The position numbers were made by a program, and so were the translations under genes. A DNA stretch of 64,000 nucleotides from Flavobacterium phragmitis (GTDB lineage: Bacteria; Bacteroidota; Bacteroidia; Flavobacteriales; Flavobacteriaceae). Under the pieces are notes generated by a model. It was not told the DNA's origin and did not search any database. It saw only the letters and a program-made list of their open reading frames with translations. The stretch covers positions 1-64,000 of the forward strand of contig NZ_FOMH01000004.1 of assembly GCF_900112575.1 (NCBI RefSeq), in the 5' to 3' direction. This document shows positions 45,513-54,336 of this stretch, one piece after another. Every line of letters starts with the position of its first letter. The stretch's first letter is position 1.

Positions 45513-46343
45513 TTATTGTTTGTATTTGATCCCTATTCCTAAGACGTAACCATTTCCTATGTTATAGTCATATATTTGACGATTACTGCTGTCTGCTAAT
45601 TTGTATTTTTTATTAAAATCATAACCGGCCTTAAAATTTAAAAACCAATTTTTACTAACATTGCGATCGTATTCAAATGCTGTTGTTATTTGCGATAAAA
45701 CTGCTTTATTGACGGCATCTGATGTGTCTAAATGATAAAAATTTCCGTTAAAACTATTCGTCAGTTTAAATTCATTTCTTTCATTATTCGAATACTTAAT
45801 TTGAGAATCGGGAAATCCAACTCTTAAATTAGCTTTGTCACTAAATTTATAATCTAAACCCGCAATTGGAGTAAATTTTGGTGCTCCAAAAATGGAGGTT
45901 CTTCCTGCCCCAATAACCAAGTTTAATTTTGAACTCAACTGCTGGTTAATTGCTATATTTCCTAAAACAGTAATGTCGGATAGATCTAAATTTTGCTGAA
46001 AATTAGCTGTCGGAATAATAGAAAACTGCCATTTTGTTTTTTCTGATATTTCATGCGAAAATTCAAACCTGTTTTGAATCTGATTGAATTTATCTTGTTC
46101 CTGATAAAAGTCAAATTGATTCAGTTCATAACTCACTTTCAAATTCGAATATTCCAACGTGTTGGCTATTTTGTATTTAGTTCCTAAATTCTTTTTATAC
46201 GAAACTGCAATATCAGTTTCATTAAAATTTATCTTATTTGTAGGCTCTATTTTGATATTTGCATAAGCAGCAAAATTTTCTTGTGCTTTGATACTTAAAA
46301 ATGTAACCGAAAAAAGAGAACAAATTAAAAACCTTACTATCAT
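45513..46343 (-). CDS. Outer-membrane beta-barrel protein (DUF6268-like)
   Basis: 276 residues. Signal peptide (ends SIKAQ), then alternating amphipathic strands (ETDIAVSYKKNLGTKYKIANTLEYSNLKVSYELNQFDF, RFEFSHEISEKTKWQFSIIPTANF) ending with GNGYVLGIGIKYK, an outer-membrane barrel closure. The GAGRTSIFGAPKFTPIAGLDYKFSDK segment fits DUF6268-type proteins. It is the first gene of the leftward unit that ends in the LytS/LytTR pair; a -7 element lies 19 bp upstream. The role in that unit is unknown. Confidence 0.7.
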   Translation of the reverse strand: MIVRFLICSLFSVTFLSIKAQENFAAYANIKIEPTNKINFNETDIAVSYKKNLGTKYKIANTLEYSNLKVSYELNQFDFYQEQDKFNQIQNRFEFSHEISEKTKWQFSIIPTANFQQNLDLSDITVLGNIAINQQLSSKLNLVIGAGRTSIFGAPKFTPIAGLDYKFSDKANLRVGFPDSQIKYSNNERNEFKLTNSFNGNFYHLDTSDAVNKAVLSQITTAFEYDRNVSKNWFLNFKAGYDFNKKYKLADSSNRQIYDYNIGNGYVLGIGIKYKQ

Positions 46344-46361
46344 TATCTATTTTATTGATTT

Positions 46362-46369
46362 CAAAAGTA
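46362..46369 (-). promoter_or_regulatory. -7 promoter element for the barrel-kelch-DUF4907-kinase unit
   Basis: TACTTTTG on the minus strand, 18 bp before the ATG of the barrel gene. Confidence 0.5.
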
Positions 46370-46552
46370 AGCGGACAGCGTTCTTAAAAAAAAGAAGATA
46401 TATATATGACGTGTTTTGATAGACTAAATCCTCTTTTTTAAGGTTGAAATGATTTTTTTGATGCCAATGTATATCATAGATAAATTTATGCGATTTGTAG
46501 CTTAAAAAAGCTTGATAGTATATGTTATAGTGTGGCGCGAAGGCTTGCATTT

Positions 46553-46560
46553 TATATTTG
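46553..46560 (+). promoter_or_regulatory. -7 promoter element for the DUF4270 gene
   Basis: TATATTTG, 15 bp before the ATG at 46576, giving a very short leader. Confidence 0.55.
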
Positions 46561-46575
46561 TTCAAAAAATAAATT

Positions 46576-47904
46576 ATGCACAAGTTTATATTGATCTTGC
46601 TTTTTGTACTAAGCTTATTTTCATGCGGTACAGATACAGATACTGGAGATTTTTCTGTTGGGTCAGATTATCTGGCTTTAAGTAATAAGGTGGTTTTGAT
46701 TGATACGGCTACAGTTAACATGTCAACTATCAATTTTGATTCACTTGCCACTTCCAGCACGGGGAGAATTTTAATCGGAAATTATGATGACCCTCTTTTC
46801 GGAAAAGTAAAGTCGGACAGTTATTTTCAGCTATCTGGAAATAGTTATGCTTTAAATAGTGTTGGATCTGATACTGAATCTACCAATTATGTTTTCGATT
46901 CTATTTCTATGATTCTTAAGTATGATAAGTATTATTATGGAGATACTACAAGAGTGCAGACCTTTAATATTTACAGATTAACTCAAAAAGTTAAACCTAA
47001 TAAAGAAGATGATCAGTTTTATAATAATTCAACTTTGACTTATGATTCTGAAAGCCTTGGGAAAATTTCTTTTAAACCAAGACCAAAAGAAAAAGATTCT
47101 ATAAATGTTCAAATGAGTAAGGTATTTGGGGAAGCACTTTTTCAAAAAATCAAAAAGAGAGAGGTTACGGATTTTGATAGTTTTACAGAATATCTAAAAG
47201 GGCTGGTACTGGTTCCAGAAAATTCAACTTCTTCAAATGTCATTGGCTTTAGTGTTTCTTCTAGTAAGGTTCGATTGTATTATTCTAAATACCAATCAGA
47301 CAATGAAAATGCTTCAAATATATTAGATTTCTCAATTTTAGATACTTCCAAGCAGTTTAATTCTATTTCGTTGGATAAGACAGGCACTTTAATACAAGAC
47401 CTCCCCATTTCAACCAGTAAATTGTCAAGTTTACTGACTAATAATCAGGGATTTATTCAAGCTGGAACTGGAGTAGCCTGTCGGATTGATTTTCCTAATA
47501 TAAAACAACTTAAAAATATTTCGACAAATGGTGCTATTGTAGATGCAGAACTGATTCTTAAACCAGTTAATAATTCTTATTCGGATAAATATCCTTTGGC
47601 AGATTCCTTAAAGGTTTATGTTGGTAATAATTTAAACAGAATAAGTGGTACTCTCGCAAATTCTGCAGGTGGGGCAGTTTATGGGCGATTGAGCAAGAAA
47701 AGTGATGAATTTAATGAGAATGTAGGGTATTCAATTTCAGTTGGAAGTTTTCTTCAGAAAGAAATGCTGAAACAGTCTGATTCGAGATCTTCTCTGATAT
47801 TAACCTTACCAGAACTTACTCAATCGGTTAACAGATTGATTTTAGGAGATCAAAAGCATTTAAACAATAAAATTCAGCTTAAAATTTATTACATCTCATA
47901 TTAA
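46576..47904 (+). CDS. DUF4270 lipoprotein
   Basis: 442 residues. Lipobox LFSC at about 14-17 (LLFVLSLFSCGTDTDTG). DUF4270 pattern: GSDYLALSNKVVLIDTATVNMSTINFDSLATSSTGRILIGNYDDPLFGKVKSDSYFQL near the start, and RIDFPNIKQLKN with repeated short beta strands later. The family is confined to Bacteroidota; function is not established. Its stop overlaps the start of the next gene (TAATG), so the two products are translationally coupled and probably work together in the outer membrane. Confidence 0.87.
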   Translation: MHKFILILLFVLSLFSCGTDTDTGDFSVGSDYLALSNKVVLIDTATVNMSTINFDSLATSSTGRILIGNYDDPLFGKVKSDSYFQLSGNSYALNSVGSDTESTNYVFDSISMILKYDKYYYGDTTRVQTFNIYRLTQKVKPNKEDDQFYNNSTLTYDSESLGKISFKPRPKEKDSINVQMSKVFGEALFQKIKKREVTDFDSFTEYLKGLVLVPENSTSSNVIGFSVSSSKVRLYYSKYQSDNENASNILDFSILDTSKQFNSISLDKTGTLIQDLPISTSKLSSLLTNNQGFIQAGTGVACRIDFPNIKQLKNISTNGAIVDAELILKPVNNSYSDKYPLADSLKVYVGNNLNRISGTLANSAGGAVYGRLSKKSDEFNENVGYSISVGSFLQKEMLKQSDSRSSLILTLPELTQSVNRLILGDQKHLNNKIQLKIYYISY

Positions 47905-49139
47905 TGAAAAATAAAATTGTTTTATGGAGCTGCTTCATGTTAATGTCGCTGACTTCGTTTTCTCAAAGTATATCGAGCTCGCCTTATTCATTGTATGGTG
48001 TTGGAAGTTTGTATGATTCAGATTTTGGTTATCTGCCTTCTATTGGTTCTTCTGGAATTGCTTTACCGTCAGATAGTTTTATCAATAATTTAAATCCGGC
48101 TTCTTTGGGGTTTATGTATCAAAATCACTTTTTATTTGATATTGGTGGAAAAGCAATTGCCACTACCTATCAAAGTGGTTCACGTAAAGAAAGTCGAAAT
48201 AATTTTCAGTTTTCACATTTGGCATTTGCATTTCCTGTCAGTAAGAAATCAGCATTTAGTCTTTCTCTTCGTCCTTATTCTAGTTCTACGTTTAAAATTT
48301 CAAATTTAAAACTGCCCATAATGGATGGACAAGAGTATTATTATCTTACAGCAGAAGGATCAGGAGGATTAAACAGCTTGGATTTTTCGTATGGATATCG
48401 AGCAGGTAAAAAACTCACAGTGGGAGCAACTGCTACTGTTCTTTTTGGAAATACTGTGGATGATCGTACTTTTCAAATTGGAAGCACGCTTACCACAATT
48501 AATAAAAAAACAGATTATAGTGGAGTACGTGCTACATTGGGAGCTCAATATAAAATCGATTCAACTTTTACAATTGGAACAACATTTAAGGTTCCGTCAA
48601 AAATCAATGCATCTAAAGTACAATCTGTAGCAGCAATTGCTGATGGAGTAACATCTACAATTGAATCTAATGTTGCTTCTGATACAGATGATTACTATAT
48701 GCCGTTAGAAATCGGAATTGGTTTAAATAAACGATTTAAAAATAATTTGAGTTTTACTCTAGATTATGAGAAAAGTTTTTGGCAGGATACCAAACAGTCT
48801 GATTTGTATGGTAATTTTGTGAATCAAGATCGTTTCGCAGCTGGATTTACGTACAGTTCTAGAAAGAATGCCCGAAAATATTGGGATAGAGTAGGGTATG
48901 CAGCAGGTGTGAGTTATGATACGGGTTATCTTGAAGTTGATGCACATCGTGTTAATAATGCATCATTTTCGGTGGGTTTAAATCTGCCTATTGATAATAC
49001 TTTTTCTTCCTTAAATATTTCGTATTCGTATGGTCAGAAAGGAAGAATAGCAAATGATTTAATAAAAGAAAACTACCATAAAATATCACTTAATTTAGCG
49101 TTGGACGGAATTTGGTTTGTCAAACGAAAAATTGAATAA
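47904..49139 (+). CDS. Outer-membrane protein encoded with DUF4270
   Basis: 411 residues. Signal peptide (ends TSFSQ), then SISSSPYSLYGVGSLYDSDFGYLPSIGSSGIALPSD and NNLNPASLGFM, reminiscent of FadL/OmpP1-type membrane transport proteins, with barrel strands to the end (INLALDGIWFVKRK). The start overlaps the DUF4270 stop by 1 base. The gene ends 1 bp before the convergent murI stop, with no terminator in between. Substrate unknown. Confidence 0.75.
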   Translation: MKNKIVLWSCFMLMSLTSFSQSISSSPYSLYGVGSLYDSDFGYLPSIGSSGIALPSDSFINNLNPASLGFMYQNHFLFDIGGKAIATTYQSGSRKESRNNFQFSHLAFAFPVSKKSAFSLSLRPYSSSTFKISNLKLPIMDGQEYYYLTAEGSGGLNSLDFSYGYRAGKKLTVGATATVLFGNTVDDRTFQIGSTLTTINKKTDYSGVRATLGAQYKIDSTFTIGTTFKVPSKINASKVQSVAAIADGVTSTIESNVASDTDDYYMPLEIGIGLNKRFKNNLSFTLDYEKSFWQDTKQSDLYGNFVNQDRFAAGFTYSSRKNARKYWDRVGYAAGVSYDTGYLEVDAHRVNNASFSVGLNLPIDNTFSSLNISYSYGQKGRIANDLIKENYHKISLNLALDGIWFVKRKIE

Positions 49140-49140
49140 A

Positions 49141-49917
49141 TTAAAAGTCCTTTTGAATAACAGGATATTTATATTCTAAGATAGATTCCAATACTTTTGG
49201 GTCTGAATTGACATAAAAAATCGGATCATTTTGTTTGATTTCTGAAAAGCCTACTTTATCTTGAAGTAGGTTTTTTGTTTGTCTGGCTACAGCCTCACCA
49301 GAATCAATAATTTTAATATGATCTGGGATGATTTTTTTTATTTGAGGAATTAAATACGGATAATGACTGCATCCTAAAACCAGATAATCGATATTGGCTT
49401 CGACCATTGGTTTTAGATAAGACTCCAAAAGCTGTGTCATTTCTGGAGAATATAAATTGCCATCTTCAATAAGCTGGACAAGTCCATAACCAACTTGTTC
49501 CACTATTTTGGTATTCTGAAACATTTCGGCAGTTTTGTTGAACAACTCACTGTTTAAGGTTCCTTTTGTGGCCAAGATTCCAATTACTTGTGTCTGTGAA
49601 TTATTTGCCGCAGGTTTAATAGCAGGTTCAATTCCAACAAACGGAATATCGTAATCTGCGCGTAGCTCTCGTATGGCATTTGTTGTAGCAGTATTGCAGG
49701 CAACAACAATTAGTTTGCAATTATTTTCAAGTAAAAACTCTACATTTTTTTTGCTTAATGCGACAATTTCATCCTTAGTTTTCTGACCGTAAGGAGCATT
49801 TTTGCTGTCAGCCAGGTAAATGGTTTTTTCGTTTGGAAGGAGATCGTGAATAGCGCTCCAGATGGAAGTTCCGCCAATACCAGAATCAAAAACGCCTATA
49901 GGATTATTGTTTGTCAT
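49141..49917 (-). CDS. murI: Glutamate racemase
   Basis: 258 residues. N-terminal IGVFDSGIGGTSIW, first catalytic Cys in VVACNTATTNAIRE (about 73), VGIEPAIKPA, and second catalytic Cys in LVLGCSHYPYL (about 184). Converts L- to D-glutamate for peptidoglycan. It ends the conserved bamA-skp-skp-murI cluster but is separated from skp by a terminator. Its own -7 element ends 4 bp before the ATG, suggesting a leaderless or nearly leaderless mRNA. Confidence 0.96.
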   Translation of the reverse strand: MTNNNPIGVFDSGIGGTSIWSAIHDLLPNEKTIYLADSKNAPYGQKTKDEIVALSKKNVEFLLENNCKLIVVACNTATTNAIRELRADYDIPFVGIEPAIKPAANNSQTQVIGILATKGTLNSELFNKTAEMFQNTKIVEQVGYGLVQLIEDGNLYSPEMTQLLESYLKPMVEANIDYLVLGCSHYPYLIPQIKKIIPDHIKIIDSGEAVARQTKNLLQDKVGFSEIKQNDPIFYVNSDPKVLESILEYKYPVIQKDF

Positions 49918-49921
49918 AAAG

Positions 49922-49929
49922 CAAAATTA
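49922..49929 (-). promoter_or_regulatory. -7 promoter element of murI, directly before the start codon
   Basis: TAATTTTG on the minus strand; only 4 nt separate it from the murI ATG. Confidence 0.45.
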
Positions 49930-50008
49930 CTATTTTTTAGATAAAATTTGTTACTCTAAGTTAATTCAATTCTTCAAATTATATAGAAGATTTATTTTAA
50001 TTTTTTGT

Positions 50009-50045
50009 AAAAAAAAACTGCTCAATTTTGTAGAATTGAACAGTT
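50009..50045 (-). terminator. Terminator of the bamA-skp unit
   Basis: On the minus strand AACTG-t-TCAATT / AATTGA-g-CAGTT (one mismatch) followed by about ten T. Confidence 0.9.
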
Positions 50046-50067
50046 GATTTTTGATTTTTTAGGGTTC

Positions 50068-50571
50068 TTAGAATCCTAAATCTTTTTTAACGTCAGCAGT
50101 GATGTTTGGACCATCAGCTAATAATAAAGTAGAACCGTCTAAGATGTATTGGAAACCTTTAGCTTTTCCAACTTTTTGGATAGAATTTTTAACTTTTTCC
50201 ATCAAAGGTTTTACGATATCAGTTTCTTTTTGTTGTAGTTCTTTTTGTGCATTGTCTCTGTAATCAACAATTCTTTTTTGCATATCTTGAACTTCTTTAG
50301 AACGCTCACCGTTAACAGCATCAGTTACTGTAGCAGCTTCTGCTTCATACTTTTTGATTTTTACTTGATATTCATCAACCATCTTTTTGTATTCAGCATC
50401 ATATGTCCCACTTAATTTTTGCAGCTGATTTTGAGCATCTAGCATAGCAGGCATTTTCGACATAATCTCGCTGACATCAACATGAGCTACCTTCGCTTGT
50501 GCGTTCATTGTGTTACTTGCTCCTAAAATTAGAATTGCAGCAATTAGTAAAGTTTTGATTTGTTTCATCAT
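50068..50571 (-). CDS. OmpH/Skp-family periplasmic chaperone (short)
   Basis: 167 residues. Signal peptide (ends MNAQ), then KVAHVDVSEIMSKMPAMLDAQNQLQKL and a long charged helical hairpin (YDAEYKKMVDEYQVKIKKYEAEA...DMQKRIVDYRDNAQKELQQKE), ending in a small beta core (GFQYILDGSTLLLADGPNI). Skp trimers grip unfolded outer-membrane proteins in the periplasm and hand them to BamA. It lies 14 bp downstream of the longer paralogue. Confidence 0.93.
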   Translation of the reverse strand: MMKQIKTLLIAAILILGASNTMNAQAKVAHVDVSEIMSKMPAMLDAQNQLQKLSGTYDAEYKKMVDEYQVKIKKYEAEAATVTDAVNGERSKEVQDMQKRIVDYRDNAQKELQQKETDIVKPLMEKVKNSIQKVGKAKGFQYILDGSTLLLADGPNITADVKKDLGF

Positions 50572-50585
50572 TTTTAAAATATTAA

Positions 50586-51623
50586 TTAATTATTGGTCGT
50601 ATTTGTTTTTTGCGTTTCAGTTTCTTTTGCTTTCTTAGCAGCTTCTCTCTCTTCTAAAATTTTCTTTCTTTTTTCTTCTAATTCTTTTTTACGCTGTTCG
50701 TAAAGTAACTGTCTTTCTTCTGCTTTTGTCATAGCTGGATCAGCAGTCGTTGTTGTTTGCTCTGTTCCAGTTGCAGCAGGTTTGGCAGTTGTATTTGTTT
50801 TAGCCGCTTCTGTTGCTGCAGGTGCTGTTGTGGCAGGCGTTGTTTTAGCTGTTTCAGAAACCGTGCCAGTTTTTTTAGCCTCTCTTTCAGCCGCTAAAGC
50901 TTTACGTCGGTCATCATATTCCTTTTTCTTAGCTTCCTGCTCCAATTTTCGATCTTGAATAAGTTTTTCTCTAGCCGCTTTTTTCTCGTCAAGAGCTTTT
51001 TGACGTTCTGCCATTGCTGGGTTTTCGTCTATTGCATTTTCAAGATTTTCTTTTGCTTCCTGTTCTTTTAATTGTTTTTTAGAAAGCTGTTCCCGTTTTT
51101 CCGTACGATTTAAAACTCTTAAAACCTGATCGCTGATGTCAAATCTTTTGTTGCTGAAAAGCATTGTAAGATCTGATGATTTATCAAAAATAAAGTCATA
51201 ATTTTTAGCTTCTGCAATATCTTGAACCGCAGTAAAAACTTGATCTTGGATTGGCTTAGCCAAAGCCGCTTTTTGTCTCATCAAATTACCATCAGCACCA
51301 AATTGTTTCTGCTGGTAATCCATCATTTCTTGTTCTTGAAACTTAATTTCAGTTTCTCTCTCTTCAATTAATTCTTTTGTAAGTAAAGCTTTTTCTGTTT
51401 TTAAGCTTTCCTTCAGTGTATTTATATTTAATTTTTTAGCCTCAACTTCTTGTTTCCACTTCTGAGCTTTTTGCTCTAATTGGGATTTAGCTTCTTTATA
51501 ATCGGAAACATTTTCTAAAATATATTCCATGTCGATGTAGCCAATTCTAGTCGTCTTACCTTGTGCCTGACTTGTATTTGCTACAATCAAGGCTAAAAAT
51601 ATAAATAAAAATTGTTTTCTCAT
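50586..51623 (-). CDS. OmpH/Skp-family periplasmic chaperone with extended charged tail
   Basis: 345 residues, about twice normal length. Signal peptide (ends SQAQ), then the OmpH core (IGYIDMEYILENVSDYKEAKSQLEQKAQKW, a helical hairpin, NYDFIFDKSSDLTMLFSNKRFDIS) to about residue 170. The remaining 175 residues are a Lys/Glu/Ala-rich coiled coil, a Thr/Ala/Pro-rich linker (about 255-300) and a second charged helix (EERQLLYEQRKKELEEKRKK). The tail is common in flavobacterial orthologues; it might reach other envelope partners. Lies 42 bp after bamA. Confidence 0.92.
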   Translation of the reverse strand: MRKQFLFIFLALIVANTSQAQGKTTRIGYIDMEYILENVSDYKEAKSQLEQKAQKWKQEVEAKKLNINTLKESLKTEKALLTKELIEERETEIKFQEQEMMDYQQKQFGADGNLMRQKAALAKPIQDQVFTAVQDIAEAKNYDFIFDKSSDLTMLFSNKRFDISDQVLRVLNRTEKREQLSKKQLKEQEAKENLENAIDENPAMAERQKALDEKKAAREKLIQDRKLEQEAKKKEYDDRRKALAAEREAKKTGTVSETAKTTPATTAPAATEAAKTNTTAKPAATGTEQTTTTADPAMTKAEERQLLYEQRKKELEEKRKKILEEREAAKKAKETETQKTNTTNN

Positions 51624-51665
51624 AACATAACTTTATTTGATGATTTTTAACCAAACGCTATTTCT

Positions 51666-54329
51666 CTAAAATTGTTGTCCAATAATAAAGTGTGTTTCCC
51701 AGCCATTAGCTTTTGTTTGTCCAGGAAGCGCATCAAATCCGTAACCAAAGTCAATACCTAACAATCCAAATGCAGGCATAAATACGCGTAAACCAGCACC
51801 AGCGGAACGGCTCAAATCAAACGGATTGTAATCTTTAAACGTTGGATATGATGAACCTGCCTCTAAGAATGTTAAAGCATAAATAGAAGCTGATGCTTTT
51901 AATGTAATTGGATAACGCAATTCCATAGAGAATTTATTATAAATAGTTGCTCCAATTGGGTCTCCATTTGTATTTACCGGAGTTAAAGAGTTGTTAGGAT
52001 AACCTCTCAACTGAATAGTCTCTCTACCATCCATTGAGTAATTTGCCATACCATCTCCTCCTAAGTAAAAACGCTCAAACGGAATAACACCTCTATCTTG
52101 ATTATAAGCTCCTAAGAAACCAAATTCTGTAAGGGTTCTTAAAACTAATTTTCCATAAACTTTAGTATACCAGTCTCCTTTAAATTTAACTTTATAATAT
52201 TCTAACCAATTGTATTTTTTCTGATCGACTTTAGATACATCTGTATCGGCACTTGCATAATCTGACCCAACGCTTGAAACTCTTCCTTGAGTGTCAGTTT
52301 TGATATAGTCACCATTATTTAACGGTTGACCAAAATCATCGTATCCATTAGTACCAGTATATTGTCTCTTATATTCTTTTTGATTTTTTAAATCGCTGTA
52401 ATCAATTCCATTAAACAAAGAATATGGAGGCGTAACTTTTGCAGAAATACTAAACTCAGAACCATAAGTTGGAAATATTGGGTTAACCCCTTTATTACTT
52501 CTCGAAATTCCAATTGTATATGCTAAGTTTCTTGATGCACCATTACCAAAGGTAAACAAACCTGTGTTGTAATTGTTCAAGTCATAATGCTGATAACTTA
52601 CAGATTGTGATAATACAAAGTAATCATCAGGAACAGTTAACCTTTTTGCTAAACCAACTTGGACTGTAAAAATATTAAAACTTTTGCTTCTATCAACAGT
52701 TCTGGTAATGTAATTGTTAAGAAATTGCTTACTGTATGAAATAGAAGAACTAAATTGTACTGGTTTCTTTCCTCCAAACCAAGGTTCAGAGAACGATAAA
52801 CTATAGGTTTGGAAATAAGTACTTCCTTGTAAACGCAAAGCAACTTTTTGTCCATCTCCCATTGGCAAAGGCTTATAGGCTTCTTTGTCAAAGAGTTTTC
52901 TAGCCGAGAAGTTATTAAATGAAAGTCCTAACGTTCCGATGAAACCTCCACCACCGTAACCTCCTTGAAGCTCAACCTGGCTAGATCCTTTTTCTACAAC
53001 ATTATACTCAATATCAACAGTTCCTGCTCCAGCATCTACATTTTTGAATTTTGGATCAATTGCCTCAGGATCAAAGAATCCTAATTGTCCAATCTCACGA
53101 ATTGTTCTTACCAGCTGTTCTTTACTGTATTTTTCGCCTGGTTTTGTTCTTAACTCACGATAAATAACGTGGTCGTTTGTTTTGTCATTACCAACGACAG
53201 TAATTTTGTTGAAGTATGCAATTGGACCTTCTGTAACTCTAATCTCAAAATCAATTGTGTCGTTAACCGTTTTAACCTCTACAGCATTAATATTTGAGAA
53301 TAAATAACCGTTATTTTGGTATAAATTGGTGATGTCTTCAGCATCTGGTTTAGACTTATCAGCAATTCTTTTTTCCAGTAAAACTCCATTGTAAGTTTCT
53401 CCTTTTTTGATTCCTAAATAACTGCTTAAAAGGCGGTCTGAATAAACGGTATTTCCTAAGAATTTAATGTTACCAAAGTAGTATTTATTTCCTTCTTCTA
53501 CATTAATCTTAATGGCAAGTGTGTTTTTTTGTTTGTTATACTTCACAGAATCGTAAATAATACGAGCATCACGATATCCTTTTTCTTTATAGGCAGCGAT
53601 TACTTTTTCTAAGTCTGTTTTATACTTTTCTGGAATAAACTTAGACGCTTTAAAAACACGAATAAAGTTTTTCTGTTTTGTGTCTTTCATTGCAGCGCGC
53701 AATTGACTTCCCGTAAGTTGTTTATTCCCAATGAAGTCAATATTGCTGATTTTTACTTTATCTCCTTTGTCAACTCGGACAAGCATGTTTACTTGATTTC
53801 CTGCAATGGTATCGGGAGTAGTGGTAATAGTAACTTTTGTATTATAGAAACCGTCTTTTTTATATTTATTTTCAATGTAATTCTTTGTCGTTGTAATTAA
53901 GTTTTCATTGACTATTTTGTTTTTAGTCAGGTTGTTATCCTTAATTAAACCTTCCACTTTACCTTTCTTAACTCCAACAAATTTCACTTCGTTAAGTTTA
54001 GGGAGTTCAATAATATCTAAATCCAGATAGATACTATCGTGTTCTATTTTATTTACGTAAAAAGCAATTTCATCAAATAAACCAAGTTTACCTAATTTTT
54101 TAATTGCACTACTAATTTCTTCTCCAGGAACCGTGATTTCCTGACCTTTTTGAAGTCCTGAAAAGGTTACAACGGTTTGTTCATTGAAGCTTATTTTACC
54201 AACTACGGAAACTTTGGCTAGGATATATTTTTTCCCTTGATCAAAAGGAACTCTTTCTTGTGCTTTAATTTGTGAAAAACCACCCAGCATTAGGAGGGTA
54301 AGGACTATTTGTATTTTTTTTTGCAACAC
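51666..54329 (-). CDS. bamA: Outer-membrane protein assembly factor BamA
   Basis: 887 residues from GTG at 54329 (next residues LQKKIQIVLTLLMLGGFSQ); a TTG at 54326 is the alternative. The frame is open to 54467, but that stretch lies within uppS and lacks a signal peptide. Signal peptide, five POTRA domains to about residue 430 (e.g. GDKVKISNIDFIGNKQLTGSQL, EGNKYYFGNIKFLGNTVYSD), then a 16-strand barrel (VELQGGYGGGGFIGTLGLSFNNFS, FYLGGDGM, LLGIDFGYGFD) ending in an aromatic C-terminus. Inserts beta-barrel proteins into the outer membrane; it would be needed for SprA, the PorP proteins and the other barrels of this window. Confidence 0.95.
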   Translation of the reverse strand: MLQKKIQIVLTLLMLGGFSQIKAQERVPFDQGKKYILAKVSVVGKISFNEQTVVTFSGLQKGQEITVPGEEISSAIKKLGKLGLFDEIAFYVNKIEHDSIYLDLDIIELPKLNEVKFVGVKKGKVEGLIKDNNLTKNKIVNENLITTTKNYIENKYKKDGFYNTKVTITTTPDTIAGNQVNMLVRVDKGDKVKISNIDFIGNKQLTGSQLRAAMKDTKQKNFIRVFKASKFIPEKYKTDLEKVIAAYKEKGYRDARIIYDSVKYNKQKNTLAIKINVEEGNKYYFGNIKFLGNTVYSDRLLSSYLGIKKGETYNGVLLEKRIADKSKPDAEDITNLYQNNGYLFSNINAVEVKTVNDTIDFEIRVTEGPIAYFNKITVVGNDKTNDHVIYRELRTKPGEKYSKEQLVRTIREIGQLGFFDPEAIDPKFKNVDAGAGTVDIEYNVVEKGSSQVELQGGYGGGGFIGTLGLSFNNFSARKLFDKEAYKPLPMGDGQKVALRLQGSTYFQTYSLSFSEPWFGGKKPVQFSSSISYSKQFLNNYITRTVDRSKSFNIFTVQVGLAKRLTVPDDYFVLSQSVSYQHYDLNNYNTGLFTFGNGASRNLAYTIGISRSNKGVNPIFPTYGSEFSISAKVTPPYSLFNGIDYSDLKNQKEYKRQYTGTNGYDDFGQPLNNGDYIKTDTQGRVSSVGSDYASADTDVSKVDQKKYNWLEYYKVKFKGDWYTKVYGKLVLRTLTEFGFLGAYNQDRGVIPFERFYLGGDGMANYSMDGRETIQLRGYPNNSLTPVNTNGDPIGATIYNKFSMELRYPITLKASASIYALTFLEAGSSYPTFKDYNPFDLSRSAGAGLRVFMPAFGLLGIDFGYGFDALPGQTKANGWETHFIIGQQF

Positions 54330-54336
54330 TAAAAAA

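Noticed and set aside
46347..46583. 78-codon minus-strand ORF in the gap before the DUF4270 gene
   Set aside because: It covers two divergent -7 elements and the next gene's start, and has no recognisable domain.
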